Shown one piece after another: positions 51,780 to 63,788 of a stretch of 64,000 bases of DNA; position 1 is the first letter of the stretch, and every line of letters starts with the position of its first letter. A program made the position numbers and the translations under genes. The stretch is from Nansenia antarctica (lineage: Eukaryota; Chordata; Actinopteri; Argentiniformes; Microstomatidae): contig OZ022339.1 of assembly GCA_963989245.1 (NCBI GenBank), forward strand, positions 61,468,353-61,532,352, written 5' to 3'. The notes beneath the pieces were generated by a model, which worked only from the letters and a program-made list of their open reading frames with translations, was not told the DNA's origin and made no database searches.

Positions 51780-52330
51780 AAAAAATATGTATTATTATTA
51801 TTTAGGCTTCAGACGCTGTTAACCCCTGTTAGCATTTCCAGATCCTTATTATGTGCTGTTGCACAGTAGCATTTTCCTATAAACAGATTTTTTTCCCGTA
51901 ATGCTTCTTCACATAATGGGAGAGGAGACAGAAGAAGCGGTTCAGAAAACACTGGAGGCCGCCACTTTGAGTGCTGATATGTAATTAAGTCTCTGGAGCC
52001 TCTTTCGTGACGCATGCCACACGGCAGTGCTCGGCATGGTACACACACACATACAACGCCGCAATTACAGTTTCCTGTCAACGCGCCGAACGCCATGGCC
52101 CGTTGGTCAGAGGGGCGAAATACAAAATGCAATCATCCCTGTTTGCATTTCACTGTAGAGCTGTATCCTCAGACTGAAGATTTAACAATTACGTGTTGAG
52201 CCATGGAACTGCAATTCTGTGCTGTCCATCCCCAGCCCCCACCTCCCCAGTCCCCACCTCCTTCCTCCTTCCCCATGGTGCCTATGCAATTACCACCCAG
52301 ACATGGGTGTGTCGTGTCATCGTTTTCAGG
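51780..52330. other. no gene seen
   Basis: Unique-looking sequence. Confidence 0.5.
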
Positions 52331-52899
52331 TCTAAACAATGTTAGTTTGAATGCTAATCCATAGTTCATGGCGGTGCTAGTGTTTATACTGTTGGTGAAT
52401 AAATAAATAAATAATATCCATGCCTATAGAGGTGGGGGAGTTTGTGTGAGTGTTTGTGATTGAGTGTGCATGCGTGCGTGCGTGTGTGCGTGCGTGTGTG
52501 CGAGCTCATGTGTGAGTGTGGGCGTGTGAATGAGTGTGTGCGTGTGTGCTTGTGTGAGAGGGTGTGATGTCGCAATTTACAAGTGAGTTAATATTGTCTA
52601 TCATCCGCAGCCTCTAAGGTTCCAGGCATACCTATAATAGGGCCCCGAGTCTTCTATCTCTCCTGTGAGGCTAAATGAATGAGGTTTTTCAGGCATAAAC
52701 AATGTTAGTTTGAATATGAATCCATAGTTTACGGCGGTCCTTGTTTCTATACTGCTGGTGAATAAATAGTGTAATCAGGCATGTGTGGAATAGAAATGAC
52801 ACTATACTTACCATGCCATAGTGTCATGTCACATGCTTATTATAATTTTTTTGTCTAATCCAAGGGCTGGAGGGGCGTGTGTGTGGTTGTGAGAGTGCA

Positions 52900-52952
<53 letters not shown>

Positions 52953-53118
52953 TTGTGTATCTATGCGTGCATGTGTTAGAGGGTCTGATGTCACATTTTT
53001 TAATGTGAGTTGATATTCTCTTTCATCTCCAGGCTTATGAGGTACCAGGCATACCGATACAGCCCTCAAGAAAGAGAGAGTCTCCTATCTCTCCTGTGAG
53101 GCTAAATTAATGTGAGCT
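52330..53118 (+). repeat. diverged tandem duplication, unit about 360-420 bp
   Basis: Matching landmarks in order: aatgttagtttgaatg...atccatag (52339 and 52703), ggtgaataaata (52393 and 52755), a TG-rich tract (52445-52560 and 52895-52955), gagggt(g/c)tgatgtc (52558 and 52979), and tctatctctcctgtgaggct (52652 and 53083). The second unit has an expanded (TG)n. Confidence 0.8.
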
Positions 53119-53371
53119 TTCTTGCCTAGTCTTTTTTCACCAGTCACCCAGCCTCGCGTGTCAGCTGTTACCCTCTCTGCAATGACCGTCTGTCCGTCTG
53201 TCAGTTTGTGTCCAGGGAGGTGACATGCCATTTCAGAGGTCGGCAAGACAGATGTTCTCCACAGAGTCTCTAGAGTGATACAGTGTATGAGCTGTATTTC
53301 TGCCTCCAGTTTTCCACTGGGATGTAGCTGCACAGAAATGAGCCTAAAGTACATCACCACAAAATGAAAAA
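53119..53371. other. no gene seen
   Basis: A minus frame reads SVQLHPSGKLEAEIQLIHC after a ttctgtgcag acceptor-like site, but it has no recognised family and the downstream frame is poor. Confidence 0.35.
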
Positions 53372-53854
53372 TGTGAAACCGGGAACAAGTCTCCAACCAA
53401 TAAATAAATGTAAATACATTTCGTCGGGAGTAATCCCCACTAATCTACACTAACTAGGTAGTAGTGGGGATTAATCACTGAATCCATTGCATTGCAATGT
53501 TTTGGCTTGACTAGTGAGTGTGTCAATGATTTTCAATAACGCTGAAATATATTTTAATTTTTCTGAATAAAAGTCCAAACATTTTGATTGGTAGGCTGTG
53601 GCGCAGGAGGTAGAGCCACCGTCTAATGATCACAAGGCTGGCCACATGTCGAAGTGTCCTTGGGCAAGACACTGATCCCCAAATTGCTCCCAGTGAGCGG
53701 GCCGGCGCCTTGCATGGTAGCTTGCCGCCAGGTCATTGTAAAGCGTTCCCGGGTGAATGAGAGGCCATTGTAAAGCGCTTTGGAATAAGGGGCTATATAA
53801 GTGCAGTCCATTTACCATAGGCGACTTGTTCCCGGTTTCACCAGCTGCTGTCAC
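53372..53854. mobile_element. MITE family X copy with a SINE inserted
   Basis: It starts tgtgaaaccgggaacaagtc and ends gacttgttcccggtttcacc plus agctgctgtcac. The hairpin core (taatccccacta, ctagtgagtgtgtcaatgat) is present, but part of the left arm is lost. The SINE 53594-53818 sits in the right arm. Confidence 0.7.
53594..53818 (+). mobile_element. tRNA-derived SINE inside X
   Basis: Box A ctgtggcgcaggaggtag is intact but the box B region is lost; ccttgggcaagacactgatc, gcccagtgagcgggccgg-like body and a duplicated gaggccattgtaaagcg tail follow. No clean target duplication. Confidence 0.75.
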
Positions 53855-53879
53855 AAATGTGCTTTTTCTTCCATACACA

Positions 53880-53887
53880 CTTATGCA

Positions 53888-53928
<41 letters not shown>

Positions 53929-54019
53929 ACAGTACAGAAAAGATTAGTCTCACCTGCAACACATAGAAGTGCACAACACAGATTAAAGTACACAAATAGA
54001 CACACATGCAGTCACACAG

Positions 54020-54093
<74 letters not shown>
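53880..54093 (+). repeat. two (AC)n microsatellites
   Basis: AC tracts at about 53893-53931 and 54027-54093. Confidence 0.95.
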
Positions 54094-54097
<4 letters not shown>

Positions 54098-55410
54098 ATC
54101 CACATGATGTCAATAGTGAATAGATCTAGCCAATCCATATTTAATTTCCTTGTGGTTCTCTGGAGGCACCTTCCCAGAGGATCTAAACTTGTCAAACTGT
54201 CACATTTTCAAGGCCATCAGAAGGAGAATATAAGATGTTTACTAACTTTCAAGACATCTCTCCTCTCTTCTATGTTTCTTATTTCTTGTGTCTCTCTTCC
54301 TAGACATTTAATTGTTTTCGTGCTGTTTGTGAAATTGTCTGAGCTGCAGTACTGGCCAGAATGAAAGTTATTTAATTTGAGACGCTGCCGAGGAGTCTGG
54401 GAATACTGTTTTTGGATAAAGTTGATGGGGAAAATTATGTTGTTCGCTCTAGGCAAATGTATTGGTACTCTCAACATGAACTTTACATGTAGTAAAAGTG
54501 CATGCATTTTAAGTTTGTTATTGCTAGATATCTTATTTATAACGGTATGATTGCACCACGTATGCCTTAAATATTCACTGTGATATGTGAAAATGGTTGA
54601 GGCTATCTTCCTGTTTTAGGTCATACTTTGCATGAACCATTGTTGTGTAATGCATTATAAATACATTAATACGTTTATGCATACTTTACTTTATGCATAT
54701 TTGTGGCAGTTTTGTATGTTTTTACAGACTTCATAAAGGCTGTTGAACGCATACTTGACTTGTTATTAATGCTTAGAGCAAGTCCTGTAATGTACTATGG
54801 GGTGGTTGAAGTTCTATAGACGCATTCAGAAAGCTTTAACACAGACTACATTCATAATGGGAAAGCAATCATGAAAAATGCATTTAAGTTCAAAACACAC
54901 ATAAAACCTGAGATATATATATATGAATACATTCAGAAGGAGTGTAAAAGGCCAAGCGTGGAAATTAATTGGTGACTTCAGGGGGTAATATTGAAGGTCT
55001 GCATATGAAAGATGGATTACAGTGAAGGCAGATTGGAGGTCAGTGGGGAAATAGAGTAATTAAGTTGTGCTGAGAAATCAAATGAGAAGTGTCTAGCAAG
55101 AGACCCGCCAGCCATCAGATATGCGCAAAACAATTTATGACATCACACAGTCAATTACACCACCTGTCAATCAGTGATTTGTTGCAGTGAGTCTATTCTG
55201 ATATAGGCAGAGGGTAGGAATGGACATGGACTGGAAGGTGGAGCAGTTGATCATCACTGCACAGTATGGTGCTCCTTCTGTATCTGACCTCTAGTGGACT
55301 TGTGGCCACTAAAGCATCCACTGGTTTAACGGACAACCTGCACTAGCACTGTACTAGCACAATATACTTTTTGTCATGGATGGCTGACTCGCTTTTATTC
55401 CCCCCAAGCA
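54094..55410. other. no gene seen
   Basis: Unique-looking AT-rich sequence. Confidence 0.5.
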
Positions 55411-55500
55411 GGCACTCACACACACGCACTCACACAACACACACACACACACACACACACAAACAGACACACACACACACACACACACACACGCGCACGC

Positions 55501-55574
<74 letters not shown>
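55411..55574 (+). repeat. compound (AC)n-(CT)n microsatellite
   Basis: AC tracts to 55490, then gcgcacgctca, then pure CT from about 55504 to 55574. Confidence 0.97.
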
Positions 55575-55579
<5 letters not shown>

Positions 55580-58500
55580 CTCCCAACAATTCCTCCCCTC
55601 CTGCCCCGTAGCTCTGAATTGTTGTAGAACATGAAACCAATTAAGTGAAAGCTGAGAAGACCACTACGCTGCAATAACACACAGTAAAAACAATGCCTCT
55701 AATTAGTCCTTTAGTAAATTCTGCCAAAAGAACACTATACCACAATAAATATCATATGTGCTGCTTGCGTATGTTCAATCTGTCCATGTGTTTAAGAGTG
55801 CCTTACTGTTTTGTAACAGTAACAGTATTATCAAAGCTAAGTAATAATCATTGTAATAATTATGAGTAATAATCATTGCGATACTGCCAGATACCGGTAT
55901 TCAGGAATCTCAAAGTACTTTGGATGAATAGAGGATGAATTTGTGGCAGTTTTGTCAAGGACAACATGAATGGGAGCTACATGTTCATCCTAGTAGGGAG
56001 AAATTACTGTTATTGAAAAATGATTAATTCTTATCAATGGCCCAATGCCAGTCCAGATGCTATCCCCAACACTATAATACAAGTCATATGTAGGGGGAGG
56101 GGAGGACCGTGTACAGATACAGCAGTGAACTGAGTTAACAATTAAAACACACCAAGCTATAATACTGGATGTAAATCAAGTTGTATCACTCATCAAATCT
56201 ATTGTTGTTTAGCATGGGTACCATATTATTCATGTTGTACTCTACCCTTGCAACGTCCAAACTATGCTATGACTGACTTCACAACCTTCTTTTAAGTGTG
56301 GGAGTTTGCACCAAGTCCACCTGCTGTGAACCAAATCTCTTGTGATTGCACGGATCGTCTTTCTCTCTCTCCGCTGTGTAAACTTGAGAGTGTATTTTGG
56401 TTGATATTAGATATGGATGAGCATTCCGTGACCAAAAAAAGATGAGAAAAACATGGTGGTAGGATTAAATAACAGAAGAAGAGAAATTCAGAGAAAGATT
56501 GGAGATGACATTTTTTATCAGAGAGGCGGCGGCATATTCATTATGAAAACCTTCAGCCGTGATACACAATACCGCTGTCACCCAGCCCCCTCGTACAGGA
56601 AGGCGAAACTTAATCCAATTGGAGAGATTACACAAACATATTTTTATCCCCATCATTCTTGTTGAAACACCAGAAGGCTTGTCTGAGAGTCGGCCCCTGC
56701 TGTCAACTCACCCCTTTGATTTATCACAGGATCACTTTGCTTGACGGTTAGGAAAACAGAAGGTCATCTCAACTGTGAGGGGGTTTTGTAGTCAGTATTT
56801 AGAAGACTTAATGGACGGCAAATCTGAGGTGGTTTAAGTCTCTGAGTAGCATTATAACCCAGCTGCGTTTATGTAATTAAGGTGGATATGCTAGGTCGCA
56901 CAGTGAGAGAGGAGGCTGGAATCCATCAGCCTTGCACCTTTACCTGCCACTCCAGCATCGTCCTGTATCCTGTTTCGACACGGCTGTGAGATTACTTGAG
57001 CACCGCTCACTGTAAAGGTCAAGGACATGGTTCCTCACAGAACACCCCAGGAAATGTCTATTATCTTACCATTATACTGTAGCAAATGCAATCAGACAAA
57101 AGGCCAGCCAAGATGTCCCTGTCAAAAAAGGAAATCCAGAAAAAGTGTCTGGTTTTGTAGAATTACCATATAGAACACTACATATAGTGAAGAATCTAAT
57201 GTTGCCCCCCACAGAGTTATAACCACACTGGAATGGACAAATAGGTTTATGACATTAATCCACAAACAGGATTTAATACAGTATTGGTCTAAAATCTTGA
57301 CTTCATTTTACAGTTCACTGTTTATTTGTTTACCCGTGTTTTTCAGAAGTGATGGCATTTGACATGATACAATTCAACCTCCTCAATAGGTGGCTAATAA
57401 CGATCGCTCTGCTGATGTGCCCCTAAAAGCTGATCACCTCCACAGTCATGTTGGAAGTTTAGTATCACCAAGACAGAAGCTTTGCTTAACGAGACTCTTA
57501 TTGATTCAGAATGGCCATGACCCTCCGTGGGCTCCGTCTTCAACCATGCCTGGCCAGATTTATGTGCCTTCCACAGAGGTTTATCTTTGCTCTAATGCCT
57601 CTTTGTTCAACACGCTATTGGTGTTTCTGTCACGATGCTGGGATCTATGGCGCAATATCAGTGGCTGGGAATGAGCTCGTCGAAGTGTCAAGCCGTTTAG
57701 ATCTATGGCGCAATATGGACGGGAAGAAAAAGAAGGAGGAGGCAGTAAAATCATATCATACTGTACTATCTTTGTTCTTGATTGATCATGTAGTCGTTTT
57801 CCTCTTCTTTGAAATGGTGAAAAAGCTGAGAAAAGAGAAAAAGAGCTTCTGATAGGATTGTGTTAGTAATCAGATTTCAGTATTCTTAAAATGTGCCTTT
57901 GACTGCTTTAATGCAATGTTGCCCTTGACAACTTTCCATCATCACAGCTCATAATGGTGTACATAGATATTTGAAAAATTGTGTGCAGATAAAATATTCA
58001 TATACAAATATATTGATGTATTCCAGTGGTAAGTCTTCACTTTATCACATCAGCTGCAGCATTGTGAGTAGATGCAGCTGTTAAAACGTACCGTCTGTGG
58101 TCAAAGTTCTCAGTGAATCGCTTTTACTGGCAGTACACAATGCACTAGGATTATCATCATCATTCAACAGCACTTAAGCCTGCCTTCTATTCCGTGATAC
58201 TGCTCACAGCTGTCCTCCACTATTCATATTCCAGTTTGTTGCTGTAAAATCAAAACAAATTGCATTATTGAATTAAAGTGATTTGCCTGTAAATTAAATT
58301 CAAATTTCTTCATATCCAATGCCATCATTGATAACCATGACATCTATAATTGCATACATATAATTTGCGATGATACATCAGAATAACCGTTGCTTTTAAG
58401 AGTATGATATATGTATAATAATATGTATTTTGGAATATCCCGCCCTGCTCTTAACTGCATCCTAGCCCTATTTGGACAGGACAAACAGGAGGAGGCTAAA

Positions 58501-58852
58501 AGACTGAGTGTTCAGCAATGAATAGGCCTGGCGTGTGGCCCGCTGTCAGAAATCTGCTATTGAGTGTAATCATTTAACAAGCATTTATTTTTCCTTCTCT
58601 CACTTTTCTCTTACTTTTACCATGTTTAGCAGCCATCTCCTTTTGAAAACTGTGAGACTGTAAAATGTTCATAAGCATTCATATAGAAAAGCTTGAATTA
58701 TAACTCATCCAATTCCTGTTGGAAGGGCTGCACAGGCAATGTCTCCAAATTCACTTCACAACCATTTCCCTCCAGGGAATTCAATGAACTCCCTGACCAG
58801 CAGTGAAAGAGTCCTTCCAACTAGGCATTACTGTAGTTGCTCTGGTGTTGGA

Positions 58853-58854
<2 letters not shown>
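55575..58854. other. no gene seen
   Basis: About 3.3 kb of unique-looking sequence. The 94- and 113-residue frames at 57390-57852 overlap and show no domain. One short near-repeat, atctatggcgcaatat, occurs at 57642 and 57701. Confidence 0.5.

Positions 58855-58943
<89 letters not shown>
58855..58943 (+). repeat. (CT)n microsatellite
   Basis: A pure CT tract of 89 bp. Confidence 0.97.
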
Positions 58944-58946
<3 letters not shown>

Positions 58947-59402
58947 GGCACACACTGGGCTCAGAATGACAAGAGGAATTCATACAGACGAGCCTCAGTG
59001 CGCGAGCTAGACAATGTCCGGCCGTTTGAAGAGGTGTCAGGGATTGGGGAGTTGGCACGGTCGAGCTCCCCTCCTCACAGGCCTTTGTGTATCCTGAGAG
59101 GGGCTGAGGCCGGGCGAGCGCCCTGGCGCCACATTGCCCCTTCCACCCAATCAGACCTTGTTAGCCTCTCTATGGCATTCCTGCCTCTGGATCTCCTTGT
59201 CCTCTACCTCACCCTTGTCTACCTCAGTCTTCTATACTCCCTCACACACTCAGAGACTCTCCTCCCCCTCACACTCATTTTTTTTTTTTTTATCTGTTAT
59301 TTTTAACCCACTTGAATATATCTGTATACCATTGCGAGCTAAAACAAGTACAACAGTTACCTCACTGTGGGCAACTTGCATATCTACCTCACACTCCACT
59401 AT
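58944..59402. other. GC-richer unique segment
   Basis: An open frame continues from the CT tract as RNSYRRASVRELDNVRPFEE and VSGIGELARSSSPPHRPL. It is not clearly bounded by splice sites, and I do not recognise it. The end is pyrimidine-rich (t11 at about 59280). Confidence 0.35.
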
Positions 59403-60401
59403 TGGCGCTTTTCCACTACCGTGCCGGGCAGCATGATCCCGGTTTGTTTTGCTTTCTCCACTGCAGTGCCAACCGAGCCGTACCGGGCCATAGTACCTGT
59501 GCCGTTTTTAGTTCTAGTTCGAGAGGGGTACTTTCGTGCCAGGCTGTGTGTGACGTGTGACGCTGCAGACCGTTGATTGGTCAATGGTAATCGTCAACAT
59601 CGTCATCCCATGTTCATAGACGTTATCGCTAACTGCCATTTTTAAATACCACAACAGATTTCACTCTCGGAAAATGTCACTTACTGTTTCTGTAATAACT
59701 TGTCATGTTTTATGTTTTATGTTTTTACCATTTTATCAATAATCATGGTATTACTGTTATTTCAACATTTAAGCCTCTTTCACACATAGTTCCCTATAAT
59801 TTCCATGGAATCCCAAGCTGTGCCGACCAGTCGTTTTCGCGGTTCACTCATGAGCCAAATGCCGGTAGATTCGCGTCTTGCTCCCTTTAACACATGTCGG
59901 CGTTTCCCTGGTTGCGCGATCTACTAGAACTACTAGATCTACTAGAACTGAAAGCGGCAAGTAACAGGCACGTAACATCCATATGCTGTATAAATAAATA
60001 TATTTGACTTCCAGCAAGACGCCGGAGCACTCGTATCTATAACAAACGCAGAGATTGTATGAGCCCCGCCGTCAGTCCAATGGGAGCGTCAAGCACAGCC
60101 TTTACGTAGAAATACATTGCTCCCTGTTTAACGTTATATATCTAACGTTACATGTTTTAAGGCTGATCTGTGCATGATAGTGCTGCATTTTGACATAATT
60201 CTTATCGCATTTCCCCCCGTTGAGCTGTATACCGGCACTTATTAAAGTGAAGTGCTCTTATGACACTTAACTCCTCCTACTGTCACCGCTCGTTCCTGGT
60301 CTGTTGTGTATAATGGAGAACGTATCCTACCCGTACCACACCGAACTTTTCAAATGCGTGTCGTGCTGAGCCGTACCGGTCTGGTCAATGGAAAAGCGCC
60401 A
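59403..60401. mobile_element. TIR family Z, complete copy (999 bp)
   Basis: Ends TGGCGCTTTTCCACTACCG and GGTCAATGGAAAAGCGCCA are inverted; tat on both sides is a possible 3-bp duplication. Inner gccgtaccgggcc (left) and gccgtaccggtctgg (right) add a second inverted block. It matches 42830-44181 over most of its length. No transposase recognised, so it is non-autonomous. Confidence 0.8.
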
Positions 60402-60924
60402 TATCTCTCTGAAGTTATCCTTCATGCTTTCTCCCTTTCTCCCTTTCTCCAAAACACTCCTTTCTACCTCACACTCAGATTACCTTCCCCCTAATGCTCC
60501 TATCTCACATTTCTCCCTCGCTCTCACTGCTTGTGCACTTTGTCCAATTATCACGCCAGCCTCACTTTACAATTCATAGACCTTAGGTATACTCCAGGTA
60601 TAAAAGCAACAATGTAAACATGTGTATGTGTAGTAGGCCATCTACACTTTACTTACATGAATATTACCAATGTTGAATATAATGGTATAGGGTCTGTGTG
60701 TTGTGAAGTGGGACTCTCAAATCATTACCAGTCATTGGAATTAATCAGCCGCTTTTGCTGACTCAACGCTGTGGCCAGCGATTACTAATCCTATTCGAAG
60801 GTGACCCCTGAACTTTGGATCTGACTGGGGCTGAGCTGCAGCATTCTACTGAGTACTAGTTATTGATTCCTACGGAAGACATTCTGCTGCTCTGAAAGCA
60901 GTCTACAGACTCCTCTTAGAATCC
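60402..60924. other. no gene seen
   Basis: Unique-looking sequence. attaccagtcattggaatta near 60724 and a looser copy near 61317 hint at an old tandem duplication around the next MITE. Confidence 0.45.
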
Positions 60925-60927
60925 TTA

Positions 60928-61128
60928 AGCCCAATGCACACGGCCCCGATTTTGTCGCACCGCCGAACATTTGATTTTCAATTCTTTGAATTATTTCAAT
61001 TGGTGTGAATGGAGAATCAAATGTTGTCGTGCGATACAATCACATCGCACGCCGTGTGTATTGTCTCATTCAAAACAATGGAATCGAATTCGGCGGTGCG
61101 CCAAAATCGGGGCCGTGTGCATTGGGCT
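60928..61128. mobile_element. Harbinger-type MITE (201 bp), TTA duplication
   Basis: Ends AGCCCAATGCACACGGCCCC and GGGGCCGTGTGCATTGGGCT are perfect 20-bp inverted repeats, with the pairing continuing (gattttgtcgcaccgccgaa against ttcggcggtgcgccaaaatc). TTA flanks both sides. No coding capacity. Confidence 0.88.
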
Positions 61129-61131
61129 TTA

Positions 61132-61636
61132 GACTTTACAAGCATACACCATTATACAGTACCTTAATAAGCTAGAAAGTATAATAGTTTTGTGTCCATG
61201 GCTACTGTGTAACAATGTGTATGTGTAGGTCATCTCCACGGTCATTGACATCGCATTAACAGTACATGAGTATTACAAGATGTTATTACCATGGTACAAG
61301 GTCAACCCTCAAATCAATACCAATCATTGAAATTTGTCAGTAGCTTTTCCTATCTCAGCACTGTCAGCAGTCAGTTAGACATCTAATAATATTACAAGAT
61401 AATCTCTGAACTTAATGCGCCTGACTTGGGCTACAATCTGATGGTTAAAATGAAGACTGCCAGGGTCAAAACGTACCTGAGAGCAGAGTCGTCCTTTCCT
61501 TTTTGTTGGGATGCTGGCATTTAGTATGTTTTATTTTCTATACAGAAACAATGTTCTGTTGTCCTTGTTGTCAGGGCCCATTTTGAAGCCCCTGGGGATA
61601 TTCTGTAATAACCAAAAAATAAAAAATAATACTTTG
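61132..61636. other. no gene seen
   Basis: Unique-looking sequence. Confidence 0.5.
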
Positions 61637-61894
61637 TAACGTTGTTGAAAATCAATGACACACTCGCTCGTCAAGCAAAAATATTGCAATGCAATGGATT
61701 CTGTGAATCCCCACTACTCTACACTAACTCGGTAGAAGTGGGGATTACTCATCGAATCCATTGCATTGCAATATTTTGGCTTAACTAGCGAGTGTGTCAT
61801 TGATTTTCAACAATGTTCAAATCTATTTAAATTTTTCAGAATAAGAGAGATTTTGTTGCCGACTTGTTCCCGCTTTCACCAGCTGCTGTCACAA
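61637..61894. mobile_element. MITE family X copy, near-perfect hairpin
   Basis: Left arm gttgttgaaaatcaatgaca to aatccccacta and right arm tagaagtggggatt to gtcattgattttcaacaatg pair over about 85 bp. The right terminal part cgctttcaccagctgctgtc is present; the left terminal part is missing. It abuts the left end of the Y copy. Confidence 0.8.
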
Positions 61895-61918
61895 TTTGTG
61901 ACAGGGTCTGGTAAAAAA

Positions 61919-62198
61919 GCTCAGTGGCATTGCGGTTAGTGTGCCCGCCCTGAGATTGGGAGGTTGTGAGTTCTCTCCCTGGTCAATTCATACCATAGAC
62001 TATAGAAATGGTACCTGATGCCTCCCTGCTTGGCACTCAGCATAAAGGTTTAGATTGGGGGTAAGACCATGCGACATACCAGCGCCATGTCCAGGGGGTG
62101 TACTTGTACATCAAGCTGCCTCACGCTATGGAAACAGGAGATGCCCCCTAAGGGCCATTAGGCTCGAGAGAACCATTGGTTCTCACGGCTACTTTCTT
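61919..62198 (+). mobile_element. SINE with 12-bp target duplication
   Basis: tctggtaaaaaa flanks both sides (61907-61918, 62199-62210). The head gctcagtggcattgcggtta with ggttgtgagttc downstream resembles tRNA boxes A and B; the body has tgcctccctgcttggcactc. It interrupts the Y terminus and differs from the other two SINE types. Confidence 0.85.
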
Positions 62199-62816
62199 TC
62201 TGGTAAAAAAGGCCTCAAGTAGGCCAATGTCATTTATCAGTTCTTTCTAGATTATGAAAGGGGAAATTGTAAATGATGCTTTCAAGCTTTCAAATCATGT
62301 GTCATACATTTAAATCTGAAAAACGTTGAAGAAGATATGCATATTTGTATGTTGGTACACCTCAAGTCAACTAACAGAGAAAATCACCCTCAGTTTTCAT
62401 ACTTTTCACAGGTAATGGGTGGGAACAATAGCTGGTTAACTCCACCCGCAACCACTCCCCCAGGACAACCACTCCCCCATTACACTACCTGTCATAATTC
62501 AAGATTCACATTTGTATTGCCATGTGTGCCTTCTCTCTGCTTCAGTTCCAGTCGACATTGTAGCAGCAAGAGAAAATGGCAATATTTATAAAAGGAAATA
62601 ATAAGGCAAGCTACAATTGGGCAATACAATAATAGAATAGTAAAAATAATAATGTTGTGTCCGTGTGTATGCATTTGTCGTTATAGTCCATAACGCATCT
62701 AGTGGGCCTTTGATGGAGGGAAAGTGAGTTTTTGTGTCTAATCAGAATGGAATTCTCTGATCTTCTCAAAAAGATAATTCTGCCCGGTCCGGGTGGGGCT
62801 TGCACAGGAAGACCAT

Positions 62817-63469
62817 CTATGGTGTATGGACATCAGCATTGCGAAGCAGCTGAAACTCAATTTGTTTTGCATCACAATGTTTAGTGGCCGCAACCTCACC
62901 AAGTCTCTGGGCATCAAAGCTGTAATAAAATAGAAGCAAGAGAATACATTTAAGATTATTGACCACTGTTACCAACACACCATTTTCATGAAATACTACT
63001 ATGTTCATAAAATAGAATTGCTAATACAATGACAGTGATAATTACCTGAAGTGCTGGTAACTCTTATTAATATGTGGGAGCTTTCGGAAGTAGCTACCCA
63101 GATGCTTTTGCCTTTCAACAAGCACTGTGCTGCAAGAGATAGACGATTGTTTTGAATTCTCTTCCCGTCTCTGTTGGCACTCAACGTTTCTTATCTTCTG
63201 CATTTCTTTTGGATAATCAGTGTCCACTGTTATAGCATCAACTGATCTTAAAACCTTTTCGATGCCCACAGCCACAGCCCACCTGCTCCTCCTTCTCCTC
63301 GTCAGAGCTGAGGTCAAGATCAATGTCTGAAATGCCGTCTTCAGATTCCGAATCCGAGTTAATACCAGCATGTATGTAATCCAAGATGAACGAGTCCATA
63401 AGTTCTCCACTGATGATGGTTCTACCGGCTGCTGAATGAGCGCTCTGTGGCAAGAGCGTCAGCCTCCAT
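62817..63469 (-). pseudogene. Y-family gene remnant with intron; product not recognised
   Basis: The first part starts MEADALATERSFSS (63469), shifts by one base, and continues ISGELMDSFILDYIHAGINS, DSESEDGISDIDLDLSSDEE. After another frame change comes VDAITVDTDYPKEMQKIRNV, ERQKHLGSYFRKLPHINKSY and QHF up to a donor (CTTCAG then gtaatt, 63046). An intron of 126 bp ends attttattacag, and the last exon (62919-62820) continues in frame as SFDAQRLGEVAATKHCDAKQ, IEFQLLRNADVHTP-stop. The acidic serine stretch and basic C-terminal part suggest a DNA-associated protein, by inference only. Two frame shifts make this copy inactive. Confidence 0.55.
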
Positions 63470-63788
63470 CTTGTAAACAAAGAGACACACACAGCAGTAT
63501 TTGTGGGGGTGTTTGCAGCCCCAACAGCCAATAAAATCAAGGGAATATGCCGCCCACACCACTGGAATACGCCACCAAACTCACTCGCAAACAAGCTCAG
63601 TTTGGTAACAAATTATAGCTATTTAGTGATCCTAAACTGTTGTTTGTTATATTTTGTGAGCTCTTCAACACCTCAACTTTCCTAATGTGCAAAAAAAGAC
63701 AAAAAACAAAGAAAAAAAAGAAGCTCTTTGCTCATTTGTGCAACTTGAGGGTTGCCGACATGTGGCCCTTTTTACCAGACAGAGTCAC

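Larger units (their letters stand above)
61898..63788 (-). mobile_element. transposon family Y, minus-strand copy with spliced gene remnant
   Basis: Ends gtgacagggtctggtaaaaa (61898) and taccagacagagtcac (63788) are inverted, with attt flanking both sides. It contains a SINE (61919-62198) and, on the minus strand, at least two exons joined in frame. The 3' part (62400-62700) matches 29300-29760 inverted. The middle of the gene is probably deleted. Confidence 0.7.

Noticed and set aside
53085..53396. Minus frame with QLHPSGKLEAEIQ after an acceptor-like site
   Set aside because: No family recognised and the rest of the frame has poor composition and runs into a tandem duplication.
58944..59306. 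Frame RRASVRELDNVRPFEEVSGI as a coding exon
   Set aside because: No bounded splice sites and the frame is an extension of the CT tract; kept only as unexplained GC-rich sequence.
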